Source: JAXHUH01 sp034211175 (GTDB lineage: Bacteria > Actinomycetota > Acidimicrobiia > Acidimicrobiales > CAIXPF01). Taken from it: a stretch of DNA of 64,000 nt. Shown here one piece after another: positions 1-8,644 of this stretch. Location of the stretch: the NCBI GenBank assembly GCA_034211175.1, contig JAXHUH010000205.1:17847-81846 (forward strand). Direction: 5' to 3'. The translations under genes and the position numbers were made by a program. The number at the start of each line of letters is the position of its first letter. Position 1 is the first letter of the stretch. Under the pieces are notes generated by a model that did not search any database, was not told where the DNA came from, and saw nothing but the letters and a program-made list of their open reading frames with translations.

Positions 1-2
1 GG

Positions 3-1325
3 TTCGACGTCGCCGACGTCGAACCGATGGTCGCCGCGGCCCGCGAGGCGTTCTCGACGTGGCGCTCCGTGGCTCCCCACGCGAGGGCCGCGATCCTGCG
101 GCGGGCCGCCGCCGCACTCGACGCACGGGCCGAGGAGCTGGGCAACCTCCACGCCGCCGAGTCGGGGAAGGTGCTCGGCCAGGCGATCGGGGAGGTGCGG
201 GGCGCAGCGGCGCTGATCGACGCCAACGCCAACCTCGCCCTCACCGCCACCGGTGAGGTGGCCCCCACCGGCGCGGTGCCCCGCACCGAGCGGGACCTGA
301 CCATCGTCGAACGGGTGCCCCTCGGGGTGGTCGTGTGCGTGATCCCGTTCAACTTCCCGGTCGAGCTGACCGTGGAGAAGGCGGCCGCCGCCCTGGCCGC
401 CGGGAACGTCGTGATCGTGAAGCCCCCGCCCCAGAACCCGCTCGCCACGGCCGAGACGGTGGCCGTGCTCAACGAGGCCGGCCTCCCGCCCGGTGTGCTC
501 CAGCTCGCCCCCGGTGGCACCGACGTCGCCGCCGCCCTGTGCTCGGCGGACGGCGTCGACGCGGTGTCGCTCACCGGGAGCGTCGGCGCCGGCGTGGCCG
601 TCGCCCGCGCCACCGCGACCACGCTGCGCCCGTTGCACCTCGAGCTGGGCGGCAACGGCGCCGCCATCGTCCTGCCCGGCAGCGGTGACCTGGATGGCTA
701 CCTGGACCACGTGACCGCCGAGACGCTGGCCGGCCGCCTCCTGATGAACGGCCAGGCGTGCGCGGCCACGAAGCGGGTGCTCGCCGTCGGCGACACCGCC
801 GGCCCGCTGATCGACGCCACCGCCGCCGAGCGGGTCGCGGCCCAGGTCGGCCGGGCGGTGGCCGACGGCGGCCGCCTCGCGCTCGGCAGCGGCGAGGCCG
901 ACCGTGCCTGGTTCGAACCGACGGTGCTGGCCGAGGTGCCCGCCGACGCCGCGGTCGCCGTCGACGACGAGATCTTCGGGCCGGTCGTGACCGTCGTGCC
1001 CGTGCCCGACGTCGCCAGCGCCGTCGCCGTGGCCAACGCAACGTCGTTGCGGCTCACCGCCTCCGTGTTCGGGGAGGGTGTGGGCGAGATGTTGGCCGTC
1101 GCCGAGCAGCTCGACTTCGGCGGGGTCGTCGTCGGCGGCACCAACAACTACCGGCCGGCCGTCGTCCCGTTCGGCGGGGTCGGCCTCGCCGGCGCCGGCC
1201 GGGAGGGCATCGGCTATGCCTACGAGGAGCTGACCCGCACCCGGTTCATCGCCTTCCGCAACCTGCGACCCGCGCCCGCCGTCATCCCCGACGCGCCGCC
1301 CCCGGAGGCCGGTGGTCATGGCTGA
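3..1325 (+). CDS. NAD(P)-dependent aldehyde dehydrogenase, 5' end outside window
   Basis: Oxidises an aldehyde to the carboxylate with NAD(P)+ in the cytosol. The frame is open to the window edge and the residues before the first internal ATG (position 27) fit the family, so the gene begins upstream. The family Glu lies in an ELGGN motif (Glu codon 642-644) and the nucleophilic Cys in NGQAC (Cys codon 759-761). The EIFGPV motif follows near 970. About 440 residues are visible against roughly 480 for the family, so only a short N-terminus is missing. The stop overlaps the start of the next gene, and the gene leads a seven-gene co-directional cluster with an aminotransferase and an amidohydrolase. 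That context suggests oxidation of a semialdehyde made by the transaminase. The substrate cannot be read from sequence. Confidence 0.93.
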   Translation, partial: FDVADVEPMVAAAREAFSTWRSVAPHARAAILRRAAAALDARAEELGNLHAAESGKVLGQAIGEVRGAAALIDANANLALTATGEVAPTGAVPRTERDLTIVERVPLGVVVCVIPFNFPVELTVEKAAAALAAGNVVIVKPPPQNPLATAETVAVLNEAGLPPGVLQLAPGGTDVAAALCSADGVDAVSLTGSVGAGVAVARATATTLRPLHLELGGNGAAIVLPGSGDLDGYLDHVTAETLAGRLLMNGQACAATKRVLAVGDTAGPLIDATAAERVAAQVGRAVADGGRLALGSGEADRAWFEPTVLAEVPADAAVAVDDEIFGPVVTVVPVPDVASAVAVANATSLRLTASVFGEGVGEMLAVAEQLDFGGVVVGGTNNYRPAVVPFGGVGLAGAGREGIGYAYEELTRTRFIAFRNLRPAPAVIPDAPPPEAGGHG

Positions 1326-2043
1326 GCCCGCTGATCTTGCCGCGGTGCGCGCCGAGGTCGCCGCCACCGCGAGGCGCGTGGTCGCTGCCGGGCTGATCGG
1401 CGCGTTCGGCCACGTCTCGTCCCGTCTGCCCGACGGTGAGGGCCCCACCGGCGGCATCGCCATCACCTCCACCCGACCGCTGGCCCGGACCACACCCGAC
1501 GAGGTGCTGGTCGTCGACGCGGAGGCCACACCGGTCGCCGGGCCCGTCGGCGACGCACCCCTCGAACGGGTCATGCACCTGGCGATCTACGCCGCCCGGC
1601 CCGACGTCGGTGCCATCTGCCGGGGCCATCCGGCGGCCGCGGTGGCGTGGGGCGCCGGGACCCGGGACCTGCCGCTGCTCCACGGCCTCGGGGCCATGGC
1701 CGGTCGGCGGGTGGCGGTCCACCACGACATCGACCTGATCACCACCGTCGAGTCCGGCCGGGCCGTCGCCGCGACGCTCGGCGACGACCACGCCGTGTTG
1801 CTGCGGTCCAACGGAGGCCTCGCCGTCGGCGCCACGCTCGACGAGGCCGCCACCCGACTGTGGTACGTCGAGGAGCGTGCCGCCGTCGCGCTCGCCGCAC
1901 CCGACGCCGGGAAGTCGCCGGCTCCCGCCGCCGACTGGGAGCCCCGGTGGCACCACGTTCCCGCGGAGCTGCGACGTGCCGTCGCCTGGTTCCGCGCCAC
2001 CCACGACGTCCCCCTCGGCCCCGCGGCCGACGCCGGGACCTGA
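1318..2043 (+). CDS. Class II aldolase/adducin-fold protein with altered metal site
   Basis: The 241-residue class II aldolase/adducin fold is recognised from GHVSSRLP near the N-terminus, an RGHP segment at residues 102-105 and the LLRSNGGLAVG block near residue 165. Family members are usually zinc-dependent aldolases, epimerases or decarboxylases that bind metal through H-x-H and a later His. Here the first His is Arg102 (His104 is kept) and the later His is Asn165, so the usual site is incomplete. Glu83 is in about the position of the catalytic Glu. The ATG at 1318 is preferred to the GTG at 1312 because GGAGG lies about 9 nt before it. It overlaps the aldehyde dehydrogenase stop by 8 bp. 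It may be a metal-poor member such as a decarboxylase or oxygenase-type variant; the substrate is unknown. Confidence 0.85.
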   Translation: MAEPADLAAVRAEVAATARRVVAAGLIGAFGHVSSRLPDGEGPTGGIAITSTRPLARTTPDEVLVVDAEATPVAGPVGDAPLERVMHLAIYAARPDVGAICRGHPAAAVAWGAGTRDLPLLHGLGAMAGRRVAVHHDIDLITTVESGRAVAATLGDDHAVLLRSNGGLAVGATLDEAATRLWYVEERAAVALAAPDAGKSPAPAADWEPRWHHVPAELRRAVAWFRATHDVPLGPAADAGT

Positions 2044-2058
2044 CCCTCGGGAGAACCG

Positions 2059-3327
2059 ATGTTCGCACCCCTTGACGCCAACCCGACGCTCGACGACGAG
2101 GCGATCGACGACTACCGGGACCGCTTCGCCGCCCACGTCGCCCAGACCGCGCCGGGCCGCAAGGAGCTGGTGGTCGACGAGGCCCGGGGCTGCACCGTCA
2201 AGACCGCGGATGGCCGCCTCTACCTCGACATGACCTCGGGGATCGCGGTCGCCAACGTCGGCCACTGCCACCCCGAGGTCGTCGCCGCCGTCCAGGCCCA
2301 GGTCGCCCGCTACGCCCACGTCAACGTCTACGGGCGGTTCGTGGTCCCCGGCCAGGTCGAGATCACCGAGCGCCTCGCCCGGGTCGCGCCCGGCGACCTC
2401 GACGTCGCCTTCCTCACCTCGACCGGCACCGAGGCCACCGAGGGTGCGCTGAAGCTGGCCCGCAAGTACACGGGCCGCCCCGGGTTCGTGGCGTTCGAGC
2501 GCTCCTTCCATGGCCGCACGTTCGGGGCGCTGTCGGTCTCGTGGCGCGAGGAGTGGCGCACGCCGTTCGAGCCGCTGCTGCCCGGCCCGCAGTTCGTGCC
2601 GTTCGACGACCTCGACGCCGCCGCGGCCGCCATCGACGACACGACCGCGGCGGTGATCGTCGAGGCCGTCCAGGGCGAGGGCGGCGTGCGGGTGCCGTCC
2701 GACGACTTCCTTCCCGGCCTGCGCCGCCTGTGCGACGAGCGGGGCGCGCTGCTGATCTGCGACGAGGTCCAGGGTGGCATGGGACGCTCCGGCCGGTGGT
2801 TCTCGTTCGAGCACTGGGACGTCGTGCCCGACATCGTCACGCTGGCCAAGTCGTTCGGCGGCGGCCTGCCCCTCGGGGCGGTGCTGTCGACCGAGGAGAT
2901 CTTCGCCACCTTCGTCGACCCGCCGCTGTCCCACCTCACGACCTTCGGTGGCAACCCGGTGTCGTGCGCCGCCGCGGTCGCTGCGTTCGACCTCACCGAG
3001 CGGGAGGGTCTCGTCGCCCGGGCGGCCGAGCTCGGCGACTACCTGGGGGAGCGGCTCGAGTCGGTTCGGTCCCAGTTCCCCGACAAGGTCAGTGCGGTGC
3101 GGGGCAAGGGCCTCTGGTACGCCTTCGACCTCGCCGGCGTGGACTCGGCCCAGCCCCTGGTGAACGAGATGCAGCGCCGGGGCATCCTCGTCGGGTCGGT
3201 GCTCAACGCGTCGGCCACGGTGCGGATCACCCCGCCGCTCATCATCACCCCGACCGAGATCGACGTGTTCATCGGCGCCCTGCGGGCCGCGCTCGACCAC
3301 GGCCAGCACCTCGGAGCCGGTGCGTGA
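2059..3327 (+). CDS. Class III PLP-dependent aminotransferase (GabT/ArgD-like)
   Basis: A 422-residue fold-type I aminotransferase of the omega-amino-acid group (aspartate aminotransferase family, class III). Visible family features are TSGIAVANVGHCHPEV near residue 56, the STGTEATE cofactor-binding motif, the DEVQGGMGRSG segment, and the PLP lysine Lys264 in LAKSFGGGLPLGAV. It moves an amino group from an omega-amino donor to an oxo-acid and would leave a semialdehyde for the upstream dehydrogenase. It starts 15 bp after the aldolase-like gene, and its stop overlaps the amidohydrolase start by 4 bp (GTGA), so translation is probably coupled. Candidate donors are GABA, beta-alanine, taurine or a diamine; sequence alone does not decide. 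Confidence 0.92.
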   Translation: MFAPLDANPTLDDEAIDDYRDRFAAHVAQTAPGRKELVVDEARGCTVKTADGRLYLDMTSGIAVANVGHCHPEVVAAVQAQVARYAHVNVYGRFVVPGQVEITERLARVAPGDLDVAFLTSTGTEATEGALKLARKYTGRPGFVAFERSFHGRTFGALSVSWREEWRTPFEPLLPGPQFVPFDDLDAAAAAIDDTTAAVIVEAVQGEGGVRVPSDDFLPGLRRLCDERGALLICDEVQGGMGRSGRWFSFEHWDVVPDIVTLAKSFGGGLPLGAVLSTEEIFATFVDPPLSHLTTFGGNPVSCAAAVAAFDLTEREGLVARAAELGDYLGERLESVRSQFPDKVSAVRGKGLWYAFDLAGVDSAQPLVNEMQRRGILVGSVLNASATVRITPPLIITPTEIDVFIGALRAALDHGQHLGAGA

Positions 3328-4730
3328 GCGCTCCCGATGAACGGCCCGGCGAGCTACCGGGGCGCGGCGAGGTCCTCGTCCGGGGCGCCTGGGTCCTGAC
3401 CGTCGGCGCCGCCGGCGAGGTCCGCGACGGCGCGGTCCACGTCCGTGACGGCGCCGTCGTCGAGGTCGCTCCGTTCGAGGCGCTGCAGCGGCGACTGCCC
3501 GACGTTGCGGTGGTCGGTGACGGCACCGGGATCGTGGCGCCCGGGTTCGTGAACGCCCACACCCACCTCTCCGAGGCCTACGTCACCGGCATCGGCTCCG
3601 AGCTGGCGCTGTGGGAGTGGGGCGAGCGGATCGTCGGCCCGGTCGGCACCGCGCTGGTGCGCGACGACGCCTGCGAGGGCACGAAGCTGCGGGCCGTCGA
3701 GATGCTCCTCAGCGGCGTGACCTGCGTGAACGACATGTTCGTCCACGCCCATCCGGGGTCGATGGCCACCCTGGGTGTCGTCGACGGGCTCACCGCGGCC
3801 GGCCTTCGGGGCGTCGTGTCGTTCGGGGCCGAGGACGCCTACCCGACCACCGAGGCCCTCGCGTCCGCCGGCGTGGGGTCCGTGCTCGACGAGCAGGAGG
3901 CGCTGGCCGACGCGGCCGACGCGACCGAGCTGGTCGGGTTCCGCTACGGCATCGGCACCCTGCTCGGCCAGAGCGACGGGCTGCTGGCCGACGGGCTCGC
4001 CCTGTGCCACGACCGGGGCTGGGGGGTGCACACCCACCTCGCCGAGGTGCGGATGGAGGGCCCGGCCGCCGAGAAGCGCTGGGGCGCCCGCCCGGTGGAG
4101 GCGGCCCGGAGGTTGGGCGTGTTCGACACCCCGGCGATCGTCGGCCACGCCATCTGGGTCGACGACGACGAGATCGTCGAGCTCGCCCGCACCGGCGTGG
4201 CGGTGGCCCACAACCCGGTCGCCAACATGATCCTCGGCTCCGGGGTGTGCCCGCTCGCCCGCCTGCGGGGCGCCGGCATCGCCGTCGGCATCGGCACCGA
4301 CGGCGCCGCGTCCAACGACTCCCAGGACATGTTGCAGGCCGTGAAGATGGCCGCCCTGCTCCAGAAGGTCCACCACGTCGACCCCGGCGTGGTGTCGGCC
4401 GACGACGTGCTGGCCATGGCGACGATCGACGGTGCCCGGGCCCTCGGCCTCGACCACCTGATCGGCAGCCTCGACCCGGGCAAGCGGGCCGACCTCGTGC
4501 TGTACCAGGGCACGGTCGACGTGGCCGTGCTCCACGACCCCGTCGGTCAGCTCGTCTACGGCGCGTCGCCCCGCTCGGTGCGCGACGTCTGGGTCGACGG
4601 CCGCCGAGTCGTTGCCGACCGGCAACCGGTCACGCTCGACGAGACCGCGCTGGTCGCGGCGACCGGCGCGCGGGCCGCCCGCATCGCCCACGAGTCGGGC
4701 CTCGCCGCCGCGGGAGTCTCCCGCCTGTGA
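3324..4730 (+). CDS. Amidohydrolase-superfamily deaminase (TrzA/MtaD-like)
   Basis: A 468-residue metal-dependent hydrolase of the amidohydrolase superfamily, nearest in layout to the cytosine/guanine/S-adenosylhomocysteine deaminase and triazine hydrolase (TrzA/AtzB) group. The HxH metal motif is in GFVNAHTHLSE (about residue 75). Further ligands are His in VHTHLAEV and VGHAIWVD, and Asp in GIGTDGAASND. The terminal DPGKRADLVLY block is typical. The GTG start at 3324 lies inside the aminotransferase stop. Known members deaminate or dechlorinate N-heterocycles or methylthioadenosine. In this operon it may release the amine or acid that the neighbouring enzymes degrade, but the real substrate is unknown. 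Confidence 0.9.
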   Translation: MSAPDERPGELPGRGEVLVRGAWVLTVGAAGEVRDGAVHVRDGAVVEVAPFEALQRRLPDVAVVGDGTGIVAPGFVNAHTHLSEAYVTGIGSELALWEWGERIVGPVGTALVRDDACEGTKLRAVEMLLSGVTCVNDMFVHAHPGSMATLGVVDGLTAAGLRGVVSFGAEDAYPTTEALASAGVGSVLDEQEALADAADATELVGFRYGIGTLLGQSDGLLADGLALCHDRGWGVHTHLAEVRMEGPAAEKRWGARPVEAARRLGVFDTPAIVGHAIWVDDDEIVELARTGVAVAHNPVANMILGSGVCPLARLRGAGIAVGIGTDGAASNDSQDMLQAVKMAALLQKVHHVDPGVVSADDVLAMATIDGARALGLDHLIGSLDPGKRADLVLYQGTVDVAVLHDPVGQLVYGASPRSVRDVWVDGRRVVADRQPVTLDETALVAATGARAARIAHESGLAAAGVSRL

Positions 4731-4759
4731 CCCCGACCCAAATCCCGCCCCAAACCCCC

Positions 4760-4926
4760 GAACTGGCCCCTACTCAGTGCCACGGGTGGTACGCGGCGGG
4801 GGCCAGAACCTCCGAACTGGCCCCTACTCAGTGCCATGGGTGGCACGGGTGGCACGCTGCGGGGGCCAGAACGCCGGAACTGGCCCCATCTCAGTGCCAC
4901 GGGTGGCACGCGACGGGGGCCAGAAC
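4760..4926 (+). repeat. Three tandem palindromic (REP-like) units
   Basis: Three copies lie at 4760-4809, 4814-4872 and 4877-4926, separated by 4-nt spacers. Each begins GAACTGGCCCC and ends GGGGCCAGAAC, so the outer arms pair. Inside is a second palindrome, GTGCCA-CGGG-TGGCAC (one mismatch in copy 1). Copy 2 carries a 9-bp internal duplication of the GGTGGCACG segment. Each unit can fold into a cruciform or RNA hairpin of about 50 nt. The array fills most of the 256-bp gap between the amidohydrolase and the FAD oxidoreductase, the only large gap in the operon. It may act as an attenuator, an mRNA stabiliser or a mobile REP-type element. Confidence 0.85.
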
Positions 4927-4986
4927 GACGAGGTGCCGCGGGGATCGGGGGTTCTGCCAGGCGGCTGCGACCGAAGGGGCGGGGCG

Positions 4987-6624
4987 ATGAGCACGACACC
5001 GCACGTCGCGGTCATCGGCGCCGGGCACAACGGTCTCGTGGCCGCCACCTACCTGGCCCGGGCCGGGCTGGAGGTCACGGTGCTCGAGGCCGCGCCCGAG
5101 CCGGGCGGGTGCATCTGGACCGACGAGCGGCCGTCGGGCCACCGGCTCGAACGGGGAGCCATCGACCACAGCGGCATGGTCGAGGTGGCCGAGGACCTGG
5201 GCCTCGCGGCCCACGGCCTCGCCTACCTCGAGCGTGACACGGTGACCGCGGCGGCGTTCGGTGACGGCACGACCCTGGTGTTCCCGGTGTCGTCCGAGGA
5301 GGCGATCGAACGGGTCGGGGCCGACGGGCCCGCCTACCGGGAGACGGTCGAGCTGGCCCAGCGCATCTTCGCGATGCTCGACCAGTTCCCCGAGCCGCCG
5401 ACGCTGACCGCGCTCGGCGCCGCGCTCGCACCGCTGCCCGGCGGCGATGCGCTGTTCCGCACCCTGCTGTCGTCGTCGGAGACCGTGCTGGAGCGCCGCT
5501 TCGCTTCCCCGTACCTGCGCAGCGCCGCGGCGATGCACGGCGCCCACCCCCAGCTCGCGCCGTGGCTGCCGGGCACCGGGATGTTCGCCCTGCTCCTCGC
5601 CGCAGCCCACGACCAGCCGACGGTGCGCCCGATCGGCGGCTCGAAGGCGTTGATCACCGCCCTGACCTCGGCGGTCGTGGCCGAGGGTGGCACGGTGCGG
5701 TGCGGTGAGGCGGTCACGTCATTGGCCCCGGCCGGTGGCCGGGCCACGGTGCGGCTCTCCTCGGGCGACGACCTGGTCGCCGACGCGGTCGTGTCGACCC
5801 TCGACATCCGCCGCACCGTCGCGGTGCTCGACGAGCCACCCGCGGTGATGACCGACGCCGCGTTCTCGGTCGGCAGCGGCCGGTTCAACGTCGCCGAGCT
5901 GAAGATCGACCTGACCTTCGACGGCCCGATCGGCGGGGTCTGCGAGGAGGGCGGCGCCGACGACTCGCTGTGGCTGCTGCAGCCGCGGGTCGACAGCCTG
6001 CGCCAGGCGTTCGCCGAGATCATGGCCGGCCGGATGCCGGAGGCACCGGCCGCGATGTGGGCCAGTCCGTCGGCCCACGACCCGTCGGCCGCACCTGACG
6101 GCGGCTCCTCGTTGTGGCTGTCGAGCTTCGTGCCGCTCCACCCGGCGGCCGGCCCGTGGGACGAGTCCGCCGAGGAGGCGGCCGCGCGCCGGGTGCTCGG
6201 CGCCGTCGGCGAGGTCGCCGGTGTCGACCTCGCGGCCCGGGCGAGGGAGATCGTCGTGAGCGGCCCGGCGACGTGGTCGCAGCGGCTGCGCTCGCCCGAC
6301 GGCAACCCGAACCATCTCGATCTCAGCGTCGATCAGCTGCTCGGCTGGCGGCCGCCGGGGATGGCGGGCCACCGCAGCGCGCTCGACTGGCTCTACCTGT
6401 CCGGTGCCGGGACCAACCCCGGGGGCGGCCTGAGCGGGGTGGCGGGCCGCAATGCTGCGCGTGCGGTGCTGGCCGACCTCGGCCGCCCCGCGTCGACCAA
6501 CCGCAACGGTGCGCACCCGGCGGTCGCCGCCGCCGCCCGGAGCGGCCGGCTCGTGCGGGACGAAGCGACGGCGTTGTGGAACGGGTTCCGGATGTACCGA
6601 TCGATGCGGCGGGGAGCACGCTGA
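4987..6624 (+). CDS. FAD-dependent phytoene-desaturase-like oxidoreductase
   Basis: A 545-residue flavin amine oxidase/phytoene desaturase superfamily protein closest in style to PYROXD2-like NAD(P)/FAD-dependent oxidoreductases. The ADP-binding GxGxxG motif is at residues 11-16 (IGAGHNGL), followed by the typical LEAAPEPGG strand end. The C-terminal FAD-contacting segment is GAGTNPGGGLSGVAGRNAA. The ATG at 4987 follows a GGGGCG-rich leader after the repeat array. The stop overlaps the next ATG by one base. The family dehydrogenates or oxidises hydrophobic or cyclic substrates; no carotenoid genes are nearby. An oxidative step on the operon's substrate is the simplest inference. Confidence 0.85.
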   Translation: MSTTPHVAVIGAGHNGLVAATYLARAGLEVTVLEAAPEPGGCIWTDERPSGHRLERGAIDHSGMVEVAEDLGLAAHGLAYLERDTVTAAAFGDGTTLVFPVSSEEAIERVGADGPAYRETVELAQRIFAMLDQFPEPPTLTALGAALAPLPGGDALFRTLLSSSETVLERRFASPYLRSAAAMHGAHPQLAPWLPGTGMFALLLAAAHDQPTVRPIGGSKALITALTSAVVAEGGTVRCGEAVTSLAPAGGRATVRLSSGDDLVADAVVSTLDIRRTVAVLDEPPAVMTDAAFSVGSGRFNVAELKIDLTFDGPIGGVCEEGGADDSLWLLQPRVDSLRQAFAEIMAGRMPEAPAAMWASPSAHDPSAAPDGGSSLWLSSFVPLHPAAGPWDESAEEAAARRVLGAVGEVAGVDLAARAREIVVSGPATWSQRLRSPDGNPNHLDLSVDQLLGWRPPGMAGHRSALDWLYLSGAGTNPGGGLSGVAGRNAARAVLADLGRPASTNRNGAHPAVAAAARSGRLVRDEATALWNGFRMYRSMRRGAR

Positions 6625-7637
6625 TGAGCGCACACGGCAACGACGACGGTGGGCTGGGGCCCGCGGTCCTCCAACTGGTGTCGGGCTACCAGGAGCCGGC
6701 GGCGTTGGTCGCCGCGTGCCGGATCGGGCTGTTCGATGCTCTCGCCGACGATCCCGCCGACGCCGACGCGCTCGCCGCCGGGCTGGCCGTCGACGCCGGC
6801 GGTCTGCGGTCGCTGCTCGACACGCTGGTCGTCGCCGGGCTCGTTGCCCGCGGCCCGGCCGGGTACTCGGCCGCTGCGGAGGTGCGTGCCCGCCTCGGAC
6901 GCGAGGGCGACCTGACCCGGATCGTGCACAAGGAGTCGGTGTTCGCCCGGGTGTGGCTCGACCTCGACGAGACCCTGCGGACCGGCACGCCCCGCATGGC
7001 ACCGTGGGCTCATCGGCTGGCGTCGGAGCCCGATGTCGCCCGGTCGTTCCTCGAGGCGTTGTGCGTGATCGCCGAGACGATGGGCCCCGACCTGACCGGC
7101 CTGCCGTTGTTCGCGCCGCCCGTGCGGGTGGTCGATGTCGGCGGCGGGCTCGGGACTCACGCCCGGCCGCTCGCCGCCGCTGGTGCCGCGGTCACCCTCG
7201 TCGACCTGCCGCCGGTGGCCGGCTGGGCCGCCGACGCCGCGGCGGGCTGGGGACTGCCGCCCGACGTTCCGCCGGTCGAGGTCGTCGGCGCCGATGTCGT
7301 CGCCGACCGCTCGTGTGGGGTGGAGCCGGGCAGCGCCGATGTCGTACTCGTCTCCCACGTCGTCCACGACCTCGTCGACACCGAAGCCCGGACCGTGCTC
7401 ACCCAGGCCGCGGTCGCCGCCCGACCGGGCGGGCGCGTGGTCGTCGTCGAGATCCCGGGTGACGCCGGACCGGTCGCCGTCGGCCCGCTGTTCGGCCTGA
7501 TGATGCGGGTCGAGACGCCGGGACGTGCCCGCCCGGTCGCCGAGCTCGTCGAGCTGATGGCGGCCGCAGGCCTGACCGCGATCGAGCGTGCGCCCTACGC
7601 TGACCCCGTGGCCGTACTCGTGGGGATCAAGCCATGA
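6624..7637 (+). CDS. SAM-dependent O-methyltransferase family 2
   Basis: A 337-residue enzyme with the two-part layout of plant-type/acetylserotonin O-methyltransferases. An N-terminal winged-helix dimerisation domain (about residues 10-95, with the AACRIGLFDALAD helix) precedes a Rossmann methyltransferase domain. The SAM motif VVDVGGGLGTHARPLA starts near residue 169, acidic VTLVDLPP follows, and SHVVHDLVD is the usual motif region before the GGRVVVVE strand. The start codon overlaps the previous stop by 1 bp and the stop overlaps the GntR gene start by 4 bp. It probably methylates a small hydroxyl- or carboxyl-bearing intermediate; the substrate is unknown. Confidence 0.87.
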   Translation: MSAHGNDDGGLGPAVLQLVSGYQEPAALVAACRIGLFDALADDPADADALAAGLAVDAGGLRSLLDTLVVAGLVARGPAGYSAAAEVRARLGREGDLTRIVHKESVFARVWLDLDETLRTGTPRMAPWAHRLASEPDVARSFLEALCVIAETMGPDLTGLPLFAPPVRVVDVGGGLGTHARPLAAAGAAVTLVDLPPVAGWAADAAAGWGLPPDVPPVEVVGADVVADRSCGVEPGSADVVLVSHVVHDLVDTEARTVLTQAAVAARPGGRVVVVEIPGDAGPVAVGPLFGLMMRVETPGRARPVAELVELMAAAGLTAIERAPYADPVAVLVGIKP

Positions 7638-8605
7638 CCGACCCGGATCGCCGGGGGCGGCGAACCGGATCGTCGGCGCCGTTGAGCGTGGACGACGTCC
7701 ACCAGGCGCTGCTGGAGCAGATCGGGGCCACGGCCTTCCCGGTGGGGGCCCGGCTTCCGTCGTGCCGGGCGCTGGCCCAGCAGCTCGGGTCGAACCCGTC
7801 GACGGTCGATCGGGCGATCCAGCGTTTGGCCGAGGCCGGCCTCGTCCGGACCATCCCCCGGCGGGGCACGTTCGTGTCGGCCACCGAGGCCCCCCGGGAG
7901 GACGTGCTGGCGTCGCTCAGCCACGACATCGACCGCATCGTGGCCCGGGCGACGGCCGCCGGTCTCGACCCCGCCGACATCCGCGAGCGGTTCGAGCACG
8001 CCATCGAGCGGGCCAACGGGCAACCGTCGGTGGCGTTCGTCGAGTGCAACAAGGCCGACCTCGAGCACATGGCCGACATGGTCGAGAACGCGACCGGGAT
8101 CACCGTGGAGCGGATCCTGCTCGACGACGTGGTCGGCACCCGGCTCGACACCCGCTACGACATCATCGCCGCACCGCTGTTCCACCTCGCCGACGTGGCC
8201 GAGTACGTGTCGGGCCTCGATGTGGTCGTCGAGATCAACTTCGTCGCCGCCCCGACCGTCCTGCGCCGCCTGGCGATGCTCGGCCCCGACCAGCGGGTCG
8301 TGGTCGCAGCGCCGACCCGCCGGGGCCTCGAGCGGATGACGGCGCTGGTGCGCCAGTACTACCCCGACGACGTCGAGCCGTTCCTCATCGGCACCGACGA
8401 CCCCGCGAGGTTGGCGGGCGCCGACGCGCTCGTGCGCAGCAACGCTGGCGCGCTGCCGATCGGCGCGGCGCTCGGCGCGGACGACCCGCGGCCCGAGGAG
8501 ATCGTGGTCGAGTGGGAACTGGACCCGGGGTTCGTGGCGAGCTTCCGTTCCCGCGTCGGCGAGGTCCTCGGCCGACGGGTCCGGGCGGACCTCGCCACCG
8601 CCTGA
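7634..8605 (+). CDS. GntR-family transcriptional regulator, probable operon regulator
   Basis: A 323-residue DNA-binding regulator. The N-terminal GntR winged helix spans about residues 17-80: the PVGARLPSCRALAQQLGSNPSTVDRAIQRLAEAGLV segment (positions 7739-7849) is the recognition region, followed by the RRGTFVS wing. The C-terminal 230 residues are an alpha/beta domain unlike the usual FCD or UTRA ligand domains that I can recognise, and may be a periplasmic-binding-like sensor. It overlaps the methyltransferase by 4 bp (ATGA) at the end of the operon. Autoregulation with the metabolic genes is the natural inference. No operator at the operon promoter can be examined because that lies outside the window. 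Confidence 0.88.
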   Translation: MTDPDRRGRRTGSSAPLSVDDVHQALLEQIGATAFPVGARLPSCRALAQQLGSNPSTVDRAIQRLAEAGLVRTIPRRGTFVSATEAPREDVLASLSHDIDRIVARATAAGLDPADIRERFEHAIERANGQPSVAFVECNKADLEHMADMVENATGITVERILLDDVVGTRLDTRYDIIAAPLFHLADVAEYVSGLDVVVEINFVAAPTVLRRLAMLGPDQRVVVAAPTRRGLERMTALVRQYYPDDVEPFLIGTDDPARLAGADALVRSNAGALPIGAALGADDPRPEEIVVEWELDPGFVASFRSRVGEVLGRRVRADLATA

Positions 8606-8644
8606 CCCCGGATCGCGCGATCACCGGTCAGCACCGCTCCCTCG

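Noticed and set aside
1282..3309. A 675-codon minus-strand frame
   Set aside because: Mirror frame of the aldolase-like and aminotransferase genes; composition is low-complexity Gly/Arg/Asp and no domain can be seen.
2541..3323. An in-frame extension upstream of the amidohydrolase
   Set aside because: The extension is out of phase with the aminotransferase and gives Arg-rich nonsense; homology begins only after GTG 3324.
4731..4986. CRISPR array
   Set aside because: The three repeats are palindromic, of unequal length and separated by only 4 nt, so there are no spacers, and no cas genes are present.
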